DNA of 64,000 bases, taken from Bradyrhizobium cajani. GTDB lineage: Bacteria; Pseudomonadota; Alphaproteobacteria; Rhizobiales; Xanthobacteraceae. The translations under genes and the position numbers were made by a program. Numbering within the stretch: the first letter of the stretch is position 1; each line of letters begins with the position of its first letter. Under the pieces are notes generated by a model. It was not told the DNA's origin. It was given only the letters and a program-made list of their open reading frames with translations, and did not search any database. The stretch lies in assembly GCF_009759665.1 (NCBI RefSeq), contig NZ_WQNE01000018.1, positions 102,723 through 166,722 of the forward strand. The letters are read 5' to 3'. Shown piece after piece: positions 36,243-44,343 of the stretch.

Positions 36243-37298
36243 ATGATGAGAGCCCAAGTATTGAGAGCGTATGACGAAAAGCTGTCCAACGACCGGTGGG
36301 TCAGCGAAGAAGAAGTGCCTGATCCCAAGCTGACAAAATCGACGGACGTCATCGTCCGTATCGGCGGCGCTGGCGTATGCAGGACCGATCTTCATATCAT
36401 CGAGGGCGTCTGGAAGCCGCACATGGATCCGACCGGCGATAAACTGCTACCCATCATCATGGGACACGAAAATGCGGGCTGGATCGAAGAGGTTGGCAAG
36501 GAAGTTGACGGCCTGAAGAGAGGCGACCCGGTCATCGTTCATCCGAAGATCACCGGCGGCACCTGTCTGGCCTGTCGCCGTGGCTTCGACATGCACGGTC
36601 CCGGCACTTTTCCAGGTCTCGACTGCAACGGTGGCTACGCAGAATTCCTTTGCACCTCGGAACGCAACATCGTGCCGCTGCCGCGGACGCTTGCTCCGAA
36701 GGATGTGGCGCCCTACGCGGATGCGGGCCTTACGGCCTATCGCGCAATCAAGAAGGCCACGCGCCACCTTCTGCCGGGCGAATCCTGCGTCGTTATCGGG
36801 GCTGGTGGATTGGGCCACATCGGAATCCAGTGTCTCAAGGCGATGTGTGCGGCCGACGTTATCGTCGTCGACAAGTCCGAAGAGTCGCTGAAATTGGCAG
36901 AAAAGTCAGGCGCCGATCATCTGGTGAAGGCTGACGGCAACGAAGTGGCAGCAGTGCTGGCTCTGACTGCCGGAAACGGCGCGGAAGCGGTGATCGATTT
37001 CGTCGGCGAAAAGGGCACGACATCCAAAGGTCTGGCGATGACCCGCCCGATGGGCAGCTATTACGTTGTCGGCTATGGTGAGGACATCCGTGTTCCGACC
37101 GTCGACATGGTGATTACCGAGAAGAACATCATCGGAAATCTGGTCGGCACGTGGGCCGAGCTAACGGAGTTGATGGCACTCGCGGATCGAGGCTTGGTCG
37201 AGCTCGCAACCGCCGAATATCGTCTGGCGGATGCAAACAAGGCGTTGCACGATCTCAACGCCGGCAAGATTCATGGACGTGCTGTTTTAATTCCTTGA
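36243..37298 (+). CDS. Zinc-type (MDR) alcohol dehydrogenase
   Basis: 351 residues, starting at tandem ATG codons behind GGGAGACGGAGG. Catalytic zinc ligands are visible in GVCRTDLH and MGHENAGW, and the NAD-binding loop is GAGGLGHIG with VDKS after it, favouring NAD+. The structural-zinc lobe is odd: where most relatives have four cysteines, TCLACRRGFDMHG keeps only two. In propane monooxygenase clusters an alcohol dehydrogenase oxidises the alcohol made by the monooxygenase, and the position here fits. It is separated from the monooxygenase genes by a hairpin and two small genes, so it is probably its own transcript. Confidence 0.9.
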   Translation: MMRAQVLRAYDEKLSNDRWVSEEEVPDPKLTKSTDVIVRIGGAGVCRTDLHIIEGVWKPHMDPTGDKLLPIIMGHENAGWIEEVGKEVDGLKRGDPVIVHPKITGGTCLACRRGFDMHGPGTFPGLDCNGGYAEFLCTSERNIVPLPRTLAPKDVAPYADAGLTAYRAIKKATRHLLPGESCVVIGAGGLGHIGIQCLKAMCAADVIVVDKSEESLKLAEKSGADHLVKADGNEVAAVLALTAGNGAEAVIDFVGEKGTTSKGLAMTRPMGSYYVVGYGEDIRVPTVDMVITEKNIIGNLVGTWAELTELMALADRGLVELATAEYRLADANKALHDLNAGKIHGRAVLIP

Positions 37299-37312
37299 TT
37301 CAGGACAGCGTC

Positions 37313-37345
37313 ATCCATCGCGAGAATGCGTTCCTCGCGATGGAT
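37313..37345 (+). terminator. Hairpin after the alcohol dehydrogenase
   Basis: ATCCATCGCGAG and CTCGCGATGGAT form a perfect 12-base-pair stem with a 9-base loop, starting 15 bases after the stop codon. There is no U-run, so it is either a Rho-assisted terminator or a 3' stabilising hairpin. Confidence 0.6.
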
Positions 37346-37571
37346 CTGACGTCTCTCCGTCTGCGCCCAGATATCCGCGCGGACTGCCCATGTTGCAGCG
37401 CAAACGCCGCGGGCTGACGAATACTCGCGCGGGTCGCACAGCGTCTCATTTTGCATCGTCGTCGCAATTTGCAACGCGACCGGTCTCAGGGCGATATCGC
37501 CAATACCCCATGTTGCCCAGCTCCGTCTTCCGCTGCTCGGGAGACGATCCGAAAGAGGCCTTCGATCGATC

Positions 37572-37587
37572 TGGCACGCCCGTTGCA
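37572..37587 (+). promoter_or_regulatory. Sigma-54 promoter 1
   Basis: TGGCACGCCCGTTGCA fits the -24/-12 consensus TGGCAC-N5-TTGCW exactly. Transcription should start about 12 bases downstream and read the two small cysteine-rich genes. GTCGCAA (37,461) and GCGAC half-sites about 100 bases upstream may bind the activator. Confidence 0.82.
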
Positions 37588-37804
37588 CACCTCCTGTGCA
37601 GGTACTCCCTGGCGAAGCACACCGATACGGCCAAGAACGAGCCGCTTCGCCTTCAGGCGCACATCAGCGACAAACTCTTGCGCCTGGCGTCCGTATCCGC
37701 CGCGAGACTTGGCAAGCCAGCACCATCGCCGACGCCGCACTTCGCGTGTGATCGCGGTGCTGTGTGGAAGTTCGGAGAATGATTGATATCGACAGGAGGC
37801 CAGA

Positions 37805-37990
37805 ATGGGCAAGAGCTCGAAGAATCCTCACCACGGCTCAGCGAGTTGCTGCGCCGTCTGCGGCGGAAAGTTTGGCCTTATCCGTTACTACTGCTGGCGA
37901 ACGGCGCTTTGCTCCAGTAAGTGCGTCGACCGGTTCAGAGTACGTAGGGAGGGTGACCATAGATGGCTCCGCTGGTTGCGAGCCGTCTAG
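37805..37990 (+). CDS. Small cysteine-rich (zinc-finger-like) protein 1
   Basis: 61 residues with a strong AGGAGG ribosome site (37,795-37,800) ahead of the ATG. The pattern CCAVCGGKFG followed by LCSSKCVDRF gives CxxC...CxxxC, typical of a treble-clef or zinc-ribbon fold; the C-terminus is basic (RVRREGDHRWLRWLR). It is the first gene after sigma-54 promoter 1 and its end overlaps the next small gene by 28 bases. Function unknown. It may help regulate or assemble the monooxygenase, but only position suggests this. Confidence 0.7.
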   Translation: MGKSSKNPHHGSASCCAVCGGKFGLIRYYCWRTALCSSKCVDRFRVRREGDHRWLRWLRAV

Positions 37991-38250
37991 GTTTTCAACG
38001 ACGACATGGTGGCATTGTCATGCTTCGCATTGGGAGGCGCCACGTGAGGTTCATCCTGGTGAACGGCAGGACGCCATGTCAAAAAACGTTTTGCATGCTT
38101 TGCTGCGAGCCAATTCACGCAAACTATCTGAGAGAATTTAGTACCGGATTGCCCTTTTGCGATCATGATTGTTACGCCCTCTACTCCGGACGCTGGATGT
38201 CGAGAGTTGGGCAACCAAAGAACTCAGCCGCTGTGGACGATTATCGCTAG
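37963..38250 (+). CDS. Small cysteine-rich protein 2
   Basis: 95 residues from the ATG at 37963, which follows GGGAGGGTGACC. The central segment FCMLCCEPIHANYLREFSTG followed by LPFCDHDCYALYSG again gives CxxC...CxxxC, like the preceding protein, so the two are probably distant paralogues. A shorter form could start at 38020. It sits between the two sigma-54 promoters. Function unknown. Confidence 0.6.
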   Translation: MAPLVASRLGFQRRHGGIVMLRIGRRHVRFILVNGRTPCQKTFCMLCCEPIHANYLREFSTGLPFCDHDCYALYSGRWMSRVGQPKNSAAVDDYR

Positions 38251-38390
38251 TTCAAGCGGGTCCACAACGAACCAGCTCGCAAGAACGGCGATCGCCAAGT
38301 GCGAAGCTGCATGGTTGCCTGTCCCGAAACACGCTTCGATTAACGGCGAACAAAGTAATTTCAGTATCCAAACAAGCCGACCGATCGATA

Positions 38391-38415
38391 TTGCGACGCA
38401 AATGTTGCGGCGCAA
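38391..38415. promoter_or_regulatory. Tandem inverted repeats, candidate activator sites
   Basis: TTGCGACGCAA (38,391-38,401) and TTGCGGCGCAA (38,405-38,415) are each perfect 5-1-5 inverted repeats, 14 bases apart centre to centre. They lie about 150 bases upstream of sigma-54 promoter 2, the usual distance of an enhancer for a bacterial enhancer-binding protein. Confidence 0.55.
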
Positions 38416-38449
38416 TCATGCGCGGCTGAGATTCTCATTTTGCAATTCA

Positions 38450-38494
38450 TGTCGCAAATTGCATCTCGGTCAGTTGCGACCGAAGCATTGCGAC
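38450..38494. promoter_or_regulatory. Further TGTCGCAA / TTGCGAC half-sites
   Basis: TGTCGCAA (38,450-38,457), TTGCGACC (38,474-38,481) and TTGCGAC (38,488-38,494) form spaced inverted and direct half-sites between the tandem repeats and sigma-54 promoter 2. They are the same motif as at 38,391-38,415 and may be additional binding sites of the Fis-type activator. Confidence 0.45.
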
Positions 38495-38561
38495 GTCTCT
38501 GCCTTCGCTCATTTTCCCACTTACCCAATTGGAAATCACTTGGCCGGGCCCCAAGACGTGC

Positions 38562-38577
38562 TGGCACGCCCATTGCA
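38562..38577 (+). promoter_or_regulatory. mimAp: Sigma-54 promoter 2 (monooxygenase operon)
   Basis: TGGCACGCCCATTGCA is an exact -24/-12 match and differs from promoter 1 by one base. The predicted start near 38,589 leaves an untranslated leader of about 300 bases before the hydroxylase gene. Confidence 0.85.
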
Positions 38578-38895
38578 AAGCTCCTGGGCACAACAACGCA
38601 GACTGCTCCGTCTGGGGCGAGCCGCGAAAAGAACGAGGGAAGGGGATGCTCAGCTGAAGGCGCACTTCAGGCGGGATGGGACATTTGCGATCGGGGCCGC
38701 TGGGTCCGAAGATCGCCCCTGTCATCCCCGGGGTGCTCCGCAGTCATCCTAGACCCTTGCCGATATCAAACGTCCGGTCGCGCGAGCGGCCGCGAGGTGG
38801 CCCGTAACGCACGGGTAAGCACTGCCCGGCCCGTCGAGGTCCTGGGCAGGCGGAATATCGAAGTGGTCTCTGACCCGATCAGGAGGATAGACTAG

Positions 38896-40566
38896 ATGTC
38901 TGGAACGTTAACACTCAACAAGATCACCGCCCAGCGCGGCATTTCCGTCGGCGAGGCTGCAAAGAAGATTGCGGACCTCGGGTGGAATCCTTCCTACGTC
39001 CAGGAAGCGATGACCTTCCCCACGGACTACAAGATCGCGAAGGCGCCGAAGGATCCGATGAAGCAGGTCCTTCGCTCCTATTTCCCGATGCAGGAGGAAA
39101 AGGACAACCGCGTCTATGGCGCGCTCGATGCTGCCCTGCGCGGCGACATGTTCCGCAACGTCGAGCCGCGATGGGTCGAGTGGATGAAGCTGTTCCTGGC
39201 GATCATCCCGTTCCCGGAAATCTCCGCTGCACGGTCGATGGCCATGGTTGGACGTCTTGCGCCCGGCGAGGATCTCCGCACTGGCTTCACCATGCAGATG
39301 GTCGACGAGTTTCGCCACTCGACGATCCAGATGAACCTGAAGAAATGGTACATGGAGAACTACATCGACCCGGCCGGGTTCGACATCACCGAAGAGGCGT
39401 TCGGCAAGTGCTACGCCACCACCATCGGCCGTCAGTTCGGTGAAGGCTTCATCACCGGTGACGCGATCACGTCAGCGAACGTTTACCTGACCGTGGTTGC
39501 CGAGACCGCGTTCACCAATACGCTGTTCGTCGCGATGCCGTCGGAAGCCGCCCGCAACGGCGACTACGCGCTGCCGACCGTCTTCCTCTCGGTTCAGTCG
39601 GACGAGAGCCGCCATATCGGCAACGGCCACTCGATGCTGATGTCGATGCTGAAGGAGCCGGAGAACCATCTGCTGCTCGAGCGCGACATGCGTTATGCCT
39701 TCTGGCAGAACCACGCCATCGTCGACGCCGCGATCGGAACCTTCATCGAGTACGGCACCACCAACCGCGACAAGACCAAGGAGTCCTACGCGGAGATGTG
39801 GCACCGCTGGATCTTCGAGGACTACTATCGGACCTACATGCTGCCGCTCGAGAAGTACGGCATCAAGATCCATCATGACGACGTGCAGACCGCCTGGAAA
39901 CGGCTGACCGAGAAGCACTACGTCCACAAGGTCGCGCAGTTCTTCGCAGTCGGTTGGTCGGCGAACTTCTGGCGCATCGAGGCTCAGACCGACAAGGACT
40001 TCGAGTGGTTCGAGCACAAGTACCCGGGCTGGTACGCTCAGTTCGGCGAGTTCTGGAAGTGGTACGAGAAGCTGTCGCATCGCGGGCAGACCAACATCCT
40101 CTTCAACAGCGATGTCGGCTATGTCTATCCGCATCGTTGCTGGTCGTGCCTGGTGCCTTGCCTGATCCGAGAGGACATCGTCACGGATGAGATCGACGGC
40201 AAGCTCTACACCTTCGCCCACGAGATCGATCGCTGGACGGCGGTCGAAGCTTTCGCCGGCGAGTATCAGGGTCGTCCGACCCCGGCGATGGGACGGTTCA
40301 GTGGCCGCCGCGAGTGGGAAAGCGTCTATCACAATGTGGATATCGCCGACGCCATCAAGGATCTGGGCTTCGTGCGTACGGACGGCAAGACCCTGGTCGC
40401 CCAACCGCACCTGCGCTTCGACGAGAAAGAGATGTGGACGCTCGACGATGTCCGCGGCCACATTCTCAAGAGCCCGCTGCTCACCCTGCGGGAGATGAGC
40501 CCGGCCGACCGAGAGGCGCATCTCGCAGACTATCGCAAGGGATTCACCATCAATCCCTGCAACTAA
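38896..40566 (+). CDS. mimA: Di-iron monooxygenase hydroxylase, alpha subunit
   Basis: 556 residues, with AGGAGG ten bases before the ATG. Di-iron ligands are all present: Glu108 (PFPEIS), Glu138 and His141 (DEFRH), Glu203 (VVAETAF), Glu237 and His240 (SDESRH). This is the catalytic subunit of a soluble di-iron monooxygenase of the propane/phenol (MimA/PrmA) group. The gene order alpha-reductase-beta-coupling protein is that of the mim and prm operons of Mycobacterium, Gordonia and Rhodococcus. Expected reaction: O2- and NADH-dependent hydroxylation of short alkanes such as propane at C2, or of phenol and ketones. The natural substrate here cannot be fixed from sequence. Confidence 0.93.
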   Translation: MSGTLTLNKITAQRGISVGEAAKKIADLGWNPSYVQEAMTFPTDYKIAKAPKDPMKQVLRSYFPMQEEKDNRVYGALDAALRGDMFRNVEPRWVEWMKLFLAIIPFPEISAARSMAMVGRLAPGEDLRTGFTMQMVDEFRHSTIQMNLKKWYMENYIDPAGFDITEEAFGKCYATTIGRQFGEGFITGDAITSANVYLTVVAETAFTNTLFVAMPSEAARNGDYALPTVFLSVQSDESRHIGNGHSMLMSMLKEPENHLLLERDMRYAFWQNHAIVDAAIGTFIEYGTTNRDKTKESYAEMWHRWIFEDYYRTYMLPLEKYGIKIHHDDVQTAWKRLTEKHYVHKVAQFFAVGWSANFWRIEAQTDKDFEWFEHKYPGWYAQFGEFWKWYEKLSHRGQTNILFNSDVGYVYPHRCWSCLVPCLIREDIVTDEIDGKLYTFAHEIDRWTAVEAFAGEYQGRPTPAMGRFSGRREWESVYHNVDIADAIKDLGFVRTDGKTLVAQPHLRFDEKEMWTLDDVRGHILKSPLLTLREMSPADREAHLADYRKGFTINPCN

Positions 40567-40573
40567 GCGAGAC

Positions 40574-40603
40574 GGAAGGAGCCGGCTCCGGCTGGCTCCT
40601 TCC
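40574..40603 (+). terminator. Intercistronic hairpin between hydroxylase alpha and reductase
   Basis: GGAAGGAGCC and GGCTCCTTCC form a perfect 10-base-pair stem with a 10-base loop, 8 bases after the mimA stop, followed by CTGTCAATC rather than a U-run. It probably stabilises the mimA message or reduces read-through so that the hydroxylase is made in excess over the reductase. Confidence 0.6.
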
Positions 40604-40650
40604 CTGTCAATCACCGGAAATTTCGCAAGCCTTGGTTTGAGGAGGCCCCT

Positions 40651-41691
40651 ATGGGCGCGCCCGCTAATGTCGTTCGCCTGCAACCGGTAGGCATAGAATT
40701 CGAGGTCGAGGAGAACGAAACCGTTCTCGACGCCGCGTTCCGCCAGGGCATAGCGCTGCCGCACGGTTGCAAGGAGGGACAATGCTCGGCGTGCAAATGC
40801 GTACTCACCGGCGGTGATGTCGAGCTCAAGAAATATTCGACCTTTGCCCTCAACGAAATGGAGCGTGGTCAGGACTATATCCTGCTGTGCCGAACCTTAG
40901 CCTACTCGGATCTTGAGGTGGAGCTCCTCAACTATGACGAGGAGGTGCTTTCGAAGTCGATCCCCGTCAAGGACTTCACCGGCACAGTGACGAGCATCTC
41001 CGCGCTGACCCACGATATTCGGCGGCTCGAAATCTCGCTGGAGCAACCTCTGAAGTTCTGGGCGGGTCAATATGTCGACATCACGCTCCCGGGGGCAGAG
41101 ACGATTACGCGCTCGTTTTCCATGGCAAATTCGCCGGGCGAAAGCCAAGAACTCGCATTCATCATCAAGAAGTACCCGAACGGACGTTTCTCCTCCCGGC
41201 TCGACGGAGACCTCGCCGTCGGAACCAGGGTCGGGATCAAGGGACCTTACGGCACCTGTTTCAGACGAGAAAACAAAACCGGAGCCATGATCCTGGTTGG
41301 CGGCGGCTCGGGAATGTCGCCGCTGTGGTCGATCCTGCACGATCACCTCAACTCCGGCGAAGTGCGTCCCGTACATTTCTTCTACGGGGCCCGCACGAAA
41401 AACGACCTGTTCTATCTCGATCGCTTAGCCGGTCTGTCCGAGAAGCATCCGGAGTTCAAGTTCGTACCGGTACTCTCTCATTCGGCCGACGACGCGACTT
41501 GGCACGGCGAAAAAGGCTTCGTGCACGAGGCGGTCGGAGCACACCTGCGCAGCTCGGGCTATGGCGAAGACGTCGACGTCTATGCCTGCGGGCCATCGCC
41601 GATGATCGAGGCACTGACGCCAGTCTTGCAGATGAATGATGTCGAATCGGACCGCGTCTTCTTCGACAAGTTCACACCGGCCACCAACTGA
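40651..41691 (+). CDS. mimB: Monooxygenase reductase (2Fe-2S, FAD, NADH)
   Basis: 346 residues; the ATG follows TTGAGGAGGCCCCT. The N-terminal plant-type ferredoxin domain holds Cys40, Cys45, Cys48 and Cys80 (GCKEGQCSACKC and LLCRTLA). The FAD domain shows RSFSMANSP, and the NAD domain GGGSGMSPLWSI and ACGPSPMIEA. It passes electrons from NADH through FAD and the iron-sulfur centre to the di-iron hydroxylase. Fusion of the three domains in this order is standard for the family. Confidence 0.93.
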   Translation: MGAPANVVRLQPVGIEFEVEENETVLDAAFRQGIALPHGCKEGQCSACKCVLTGGDVELKKYSTFALNEMERGQDYILLCRTLAYSDLEVELLNYDEEVLSKSIPVKDFTGTVTSISALTHDIRRLEISLEQPLKFWAGQYVDITLPGAETITRSFSMANSPGESQELAFIIKKYPNGRFSSRLDGDLAVGTRVGIKGPYGTCFRRENKTGAMILVGGGSGMSPLWSILHDHLNSGEVRPVHFFYGARTKNDLFYLDRLAGLSEKHPEFKFVPVLSHSADDATWHGEKGFVHEAVGAHLRSSGYGEDVDVYACGPSPMIEALTPVLQMNDVESDRVFFDKFTPATN

Positions 41692-41747
41692 GACGTTCTG
41701 CGTGTCGACCTAGCGAATGCAAAGCCACCAATGGGAGGAGAGAGGCT

Positions 41748-42818
41748 ATGACTGCCGTTCCAAGTGTTTCAGTCGGATCCGGCGCAGCCGGCGCTGCAAT
41801 ATTTCCTGACTCGGACAGCCGCAAGTACCGGTATTTCGAGCCACGCAGCAAGCGGGCGACGCACTACGAGGACGTGACTGTTGACGTCCAGCCTGATCCG
41901 GAGCGCTATCTGCTGCAGGACTGGATCATTTCTTTCCCGAACGGGAAGGGCGCCTATACCAAGGACAACACGGAGGCGCTGAGCGCGAACTGGCATGCCT
42001 TCCGTGCTCCGGACCAGGAATGGGAGCGCACGCACTACCAGCGCCAGTCGAAGATCGAGGCGATGGTTCAGGCGGTGATCGCTAATGGCCGCAAGTCAGG
42101 CGCCCCGAAGTCGTTCGACAAAGCATGGATCAAGATCCTGCAAAATCATCTCGGTGCGTGGAAGCACGTCGAATTCGGGCTTGGCACGTCGCTGATGCAG
42201 GCCCAGCGCTACGGCTATACCCAGATGATCAACAACGCGACGCTGACAAACTCGTCCTACAAGCTTCGCCTGGCCCAGGACATCACGCTCTATCTCGCCG
42301 AGATCGGAATGGACATTCAGGGCTTCGACGATGCGGCGGGCAAACGCACCTGGCTCGAAGACAAGGGGTGGCAAGGCACGCGGGAAGCGATTGAGTCGAT
42401 CATGGGATCGCCTGACTATCTCGAGCAGTACTTTGCCACCAACATCGTGTTCGAGCCGCTCGTCGGCGAGCTGTTCCGCAGTGGCTTCCTCATGCAGACG
42501 GCCTCGTCGAATGGCGACTTCATCACGCCGCCCGTCATCTCGGCGGCGGAGGCCGACTATGAGCGCAATCTCGCGAACACGATCGACCTGATGCATCTGT
42601 TGGTCACCGACAATCAGCACGCAGCCCACAACAAGAAGCTGTTCCAGGGCTGGGTGAACAAGCATGTGGCGCTCGCCAACAAGGCGGCCGCTGGTCTGCA
42701 GCCGATCTGGTCGCAGCCGCATTCGAAGCCGGTGCAGTACGCCGATGCCCGCGCGCAGTCGGTCGAACGCATCAAGAAGATTCTCGGCGAACTCGGCCTC
42801 ACTTTTCCCAAGGAGTAA
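41748..42818 (+). CDS. mimC: Di-iron monooxygenase hydroxylase, beta subunit
   Basis: 356 residues, with GGGAGGAGAGAGG before the ATG. It is homologous to the non-catalytic ferritin-fold beta subunits: RKYRYFEPRSKRATHYEDVTVDVQ, WHAFRAPDQEWERTHYQRQSKIE and GFLMQTASSNGDFITPPVISAAEADYERN are typical. It lacks the full set of iron ligands, as expected. Position after the reductase gene and before the coupling protein matches mim/prm operons. Confidence 0.9.
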   Translation: MTAVPSVSVGSGAAGAAIFPDSDSRKYRYFEPRSKRATHYEDVTVDVQPDPERYLLQDWIISFPNGKGAYTKDNTEALSANWHAFRAPDQEWERTHYQRQSKIEAMVQAVIANGRKSGAPKSFDKAWIKILQNHLGAWKHVEFGLGTSLMQAQRYGYTQMINNATLTNSSYKLRLAQDITLYLAEIGMDIQGFDDAAGKRTWLEDKGWQGTREAIESIMGSPDYLEQYFATNIVFEPLVGELFRSGFLMQTASSNGDFITPPVISAAEADYERNLANTIDLMHLLVTDNQHAAHNKKLFQGWVNKHVALANKAAAGLQPIWSQPHSKPVQYADARAQSVERIKKILGELGLTFPKE

Positions 42819-42824
42819 ATTGCA

Positions 42825-43196
42825 ATGTCCGTTGCTTCCAGATCTGCCACCAACCAAAACATCTTCCAGAAGATGGGAGACCTTCGTTTCGAACAGACGA
42901 TCTCCCATCAGTGCGGTGTGACCATGAACGACAGCGTTGAAGCGCGCGCCATCGCCGAATTCATGGGGAAGAAGCCGAACGTGACCGTGACCTATCAACC
43001 CGCTCTGATCCGCATCGACGGGGAGGGCAAGCTGATCTTCAAGATGGATGAAATCAGCGAGATTCTCGGCAAGGAAATGACGGCCGAGATTTTCGAGGTG
43101 AATACCTCAACGCACTATGGCCGGATGGTGCGTATCGATGACAATACGGTGACGCTGTTCGGCAATATGGACGAGGTCTTCGAATATATCGAGTGA
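42825..43196 (+). CDS. mimD: Monooxygenase coupling/effector protein (MmoB/DmpM family)
   Basis: 123 residues, six bases after mimC. The core NDSVEARAIAEFMG...VTVTYQPALIRIDGEGKLIFKMDEI is the cofactor-less effector fold that binds the hydroxylase and gates the active site. A ~20-residue disordered N-terminus precedes it, as in other members. It closes the structural part of the operon; a terminator-like hairpin follows. Confidence 0.92.
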   Translation: MSVASRSATNQNIFQKMGDLRFEQTISHQCGVTMNDSVEARAIAEFMGKKPNVTVTYQPALIRIDGEGKLIFKMDEISEILGKEMTAEIFEVNTSTHYGRMVRIDDNTVTLFGNMDEVFEYIE

Positions 43197-43214
43197 ACCT
43201 TTCTCCCGAGACTG

Positions 43215-43249
43215 GGTGGGGCTGCGTCCACCCGGATTGCAGCTCCACC
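43215..43249 (+). terminator. Terminator-like hairpin after the coupling protein
   Basis: GGTGGGGCTGC pairs with GCAGCTCCACC (11 bases with one G-U pair) around a 13-base loop, and ATTTTCT follows. It starts 18 bases after the mimD stop. This probably ends or attenuates the transcript before the amidohydrolase and chaperonin genes. Confidence 0.65.
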
Positions 43250-43315
43250 ATTTTCTCGCGCGGTCGGCCGTTCCCGACATCGATGAAAAAGCATCTATAA
43301 ACCTTGGAGACTTTC

Positions 43316-44338
43316 ATGTTCATAACCCCCACTGGCGAGGAAGTGTTCGTCATCGACGGTCACACCCATTTCTGGGACGGCAGCCCGGCGAACCAGCTCA
43401 ACATCCACGGCAAGCAGTTCATTGATTGCTTCTATGCCTACCACACGTCGCTCAGTCCGAAGGACAAGCTTTGGCCCAAGGAGCAGTTCGAAAAATACAG
43501 CGCCGAACAGATGTATCGCGATCTGTTCATCGATGGACCGGACGACATGGCCATCGTGCAGTCGACGTACCTGACGGAATTCTACAAGAACGGCTTCAAC
43601 ACCATCGACCGCAACGCCGAGATGGCGAAGAAGTACAAGGATCGCTTCATCGTCAATGGCGCGTTCGACCCGCGCGATGGTGAACGGGCGCTTGAATACA
43701 TTCACTATATGAAGGAGACGTTCGGTATCAAGGGCGTCAAGCTCTATACGGCCGAGTGGAAAGGCGACTCGCGCGGCTGGAAGCTCACCGACCCCAACGC
43801 CTATCGCTGCTTCGAGCTCTGCGAGAAGCTCGGAATCAAGAACATTCATGTCCACAAGGGCCCAACGATCATCCCGCTGGACAAGGATGCGTTCGACGTT
43901 CACGACGTCGATCACGCGGCGACCGACCTCCAGGGCCTCAATTTCATCATCGAGCATTGTGGGCTGCCGCGGCTTGACGATTTCTGCTGGATCGCGGTTC
44001 AGGAGACCAATGTCTACGGTGGCCTGGCAGTGGCGCTGCCGTTCATCCATGGGCGCCCGCGCTATTTCGCCGAAGTGAGCAGCGAACTCCTGTTCTGGGT
44101 CGGCGAAGACAAGCTTCTGTTCGGCAGCGACTACGCGATCTGGACGCCCCGCTGGCTGGTCGAAAAGTTCTGGAACTTCGAGCTGCCGGAGGATCTGAAG
44201 CAGGAGCACGGCGTCGATCTAACTCCGCAGGCAAAAAAGAAGATCCTGGGCCTCAACGCCGCGCGCCTCTATGGCGTCGACGTCGAAGCGCAGAAGGCGA
44301 AGCTGGGGACAAAAGCTCACGCGGTCGCGGCGGAGTGA
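43316..44338 (+). CDS. Amidohydrolase-family protein of the monooxygenase cluster
   Basis: 340 residues from the ATG at 43316 behind TTGGAGACTTTC; a TTG four codons earlier is possible but unlikely. It has the metal-dependent amidohydrolase (ACMSD-like) signatures DGHTHFWDG at the start, KNIHVHKGPTI in the middle and LLFGSDYAIW near the C-terminus, which supply the metal-binding histidines and aspartate. A homologue occupies the same place in actinobacterial propane monooxygenase operons, but its substrate there is, to my knowledge, not settled. It is coupled to the DUF59 gene that follows. Confidence 0.88.
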   Translation: MFITPTGEEVFVIDGHTHFWDGSPANQLNIHGKQFIDCFYAYHTSLSPKDKLWPKEQFEKYSAEQMYRDLFIDGPDDMAIVQSTYLTEFYKNGFNTIDRNAEMAKKYKDRFIVNGAFDPRDGERALEYIHYMKETFGIKGVKLYTAEWKGDSRGWKLTDPNAYRCFELCEKLGIKNIHVHKGPTIIPLDKDAFDVHDVDHAATDLQGLNFIIEHCGLPRLDDFCWIAVQETNVYGGLAVALPFIHGRPRYFAEVSSELLFWVGEDKLLFGSDYAIWTPRWLVEKFWNFELPEDLKQEHGVDLTPQAKKKILGLNAARLYGVDVEAQKAKLGTKAHAVAAE

Positions 44339-44343
44339 CGAGG

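Noticed and set aside
38440..38895. Plus-strand frame of 151 codons before the hydroxylase gene
   Set aside because: It spans the sigma-54 promoter and the leader, has no ribosome site, and its translation lacks protein-like composition.
39472..40782. Minus-strand frame of 436 codons opposite hydroxylase alpha
   Set aside because: The plus strand contains all di-iron ligands; the minus frame has no ribosome site or domain.
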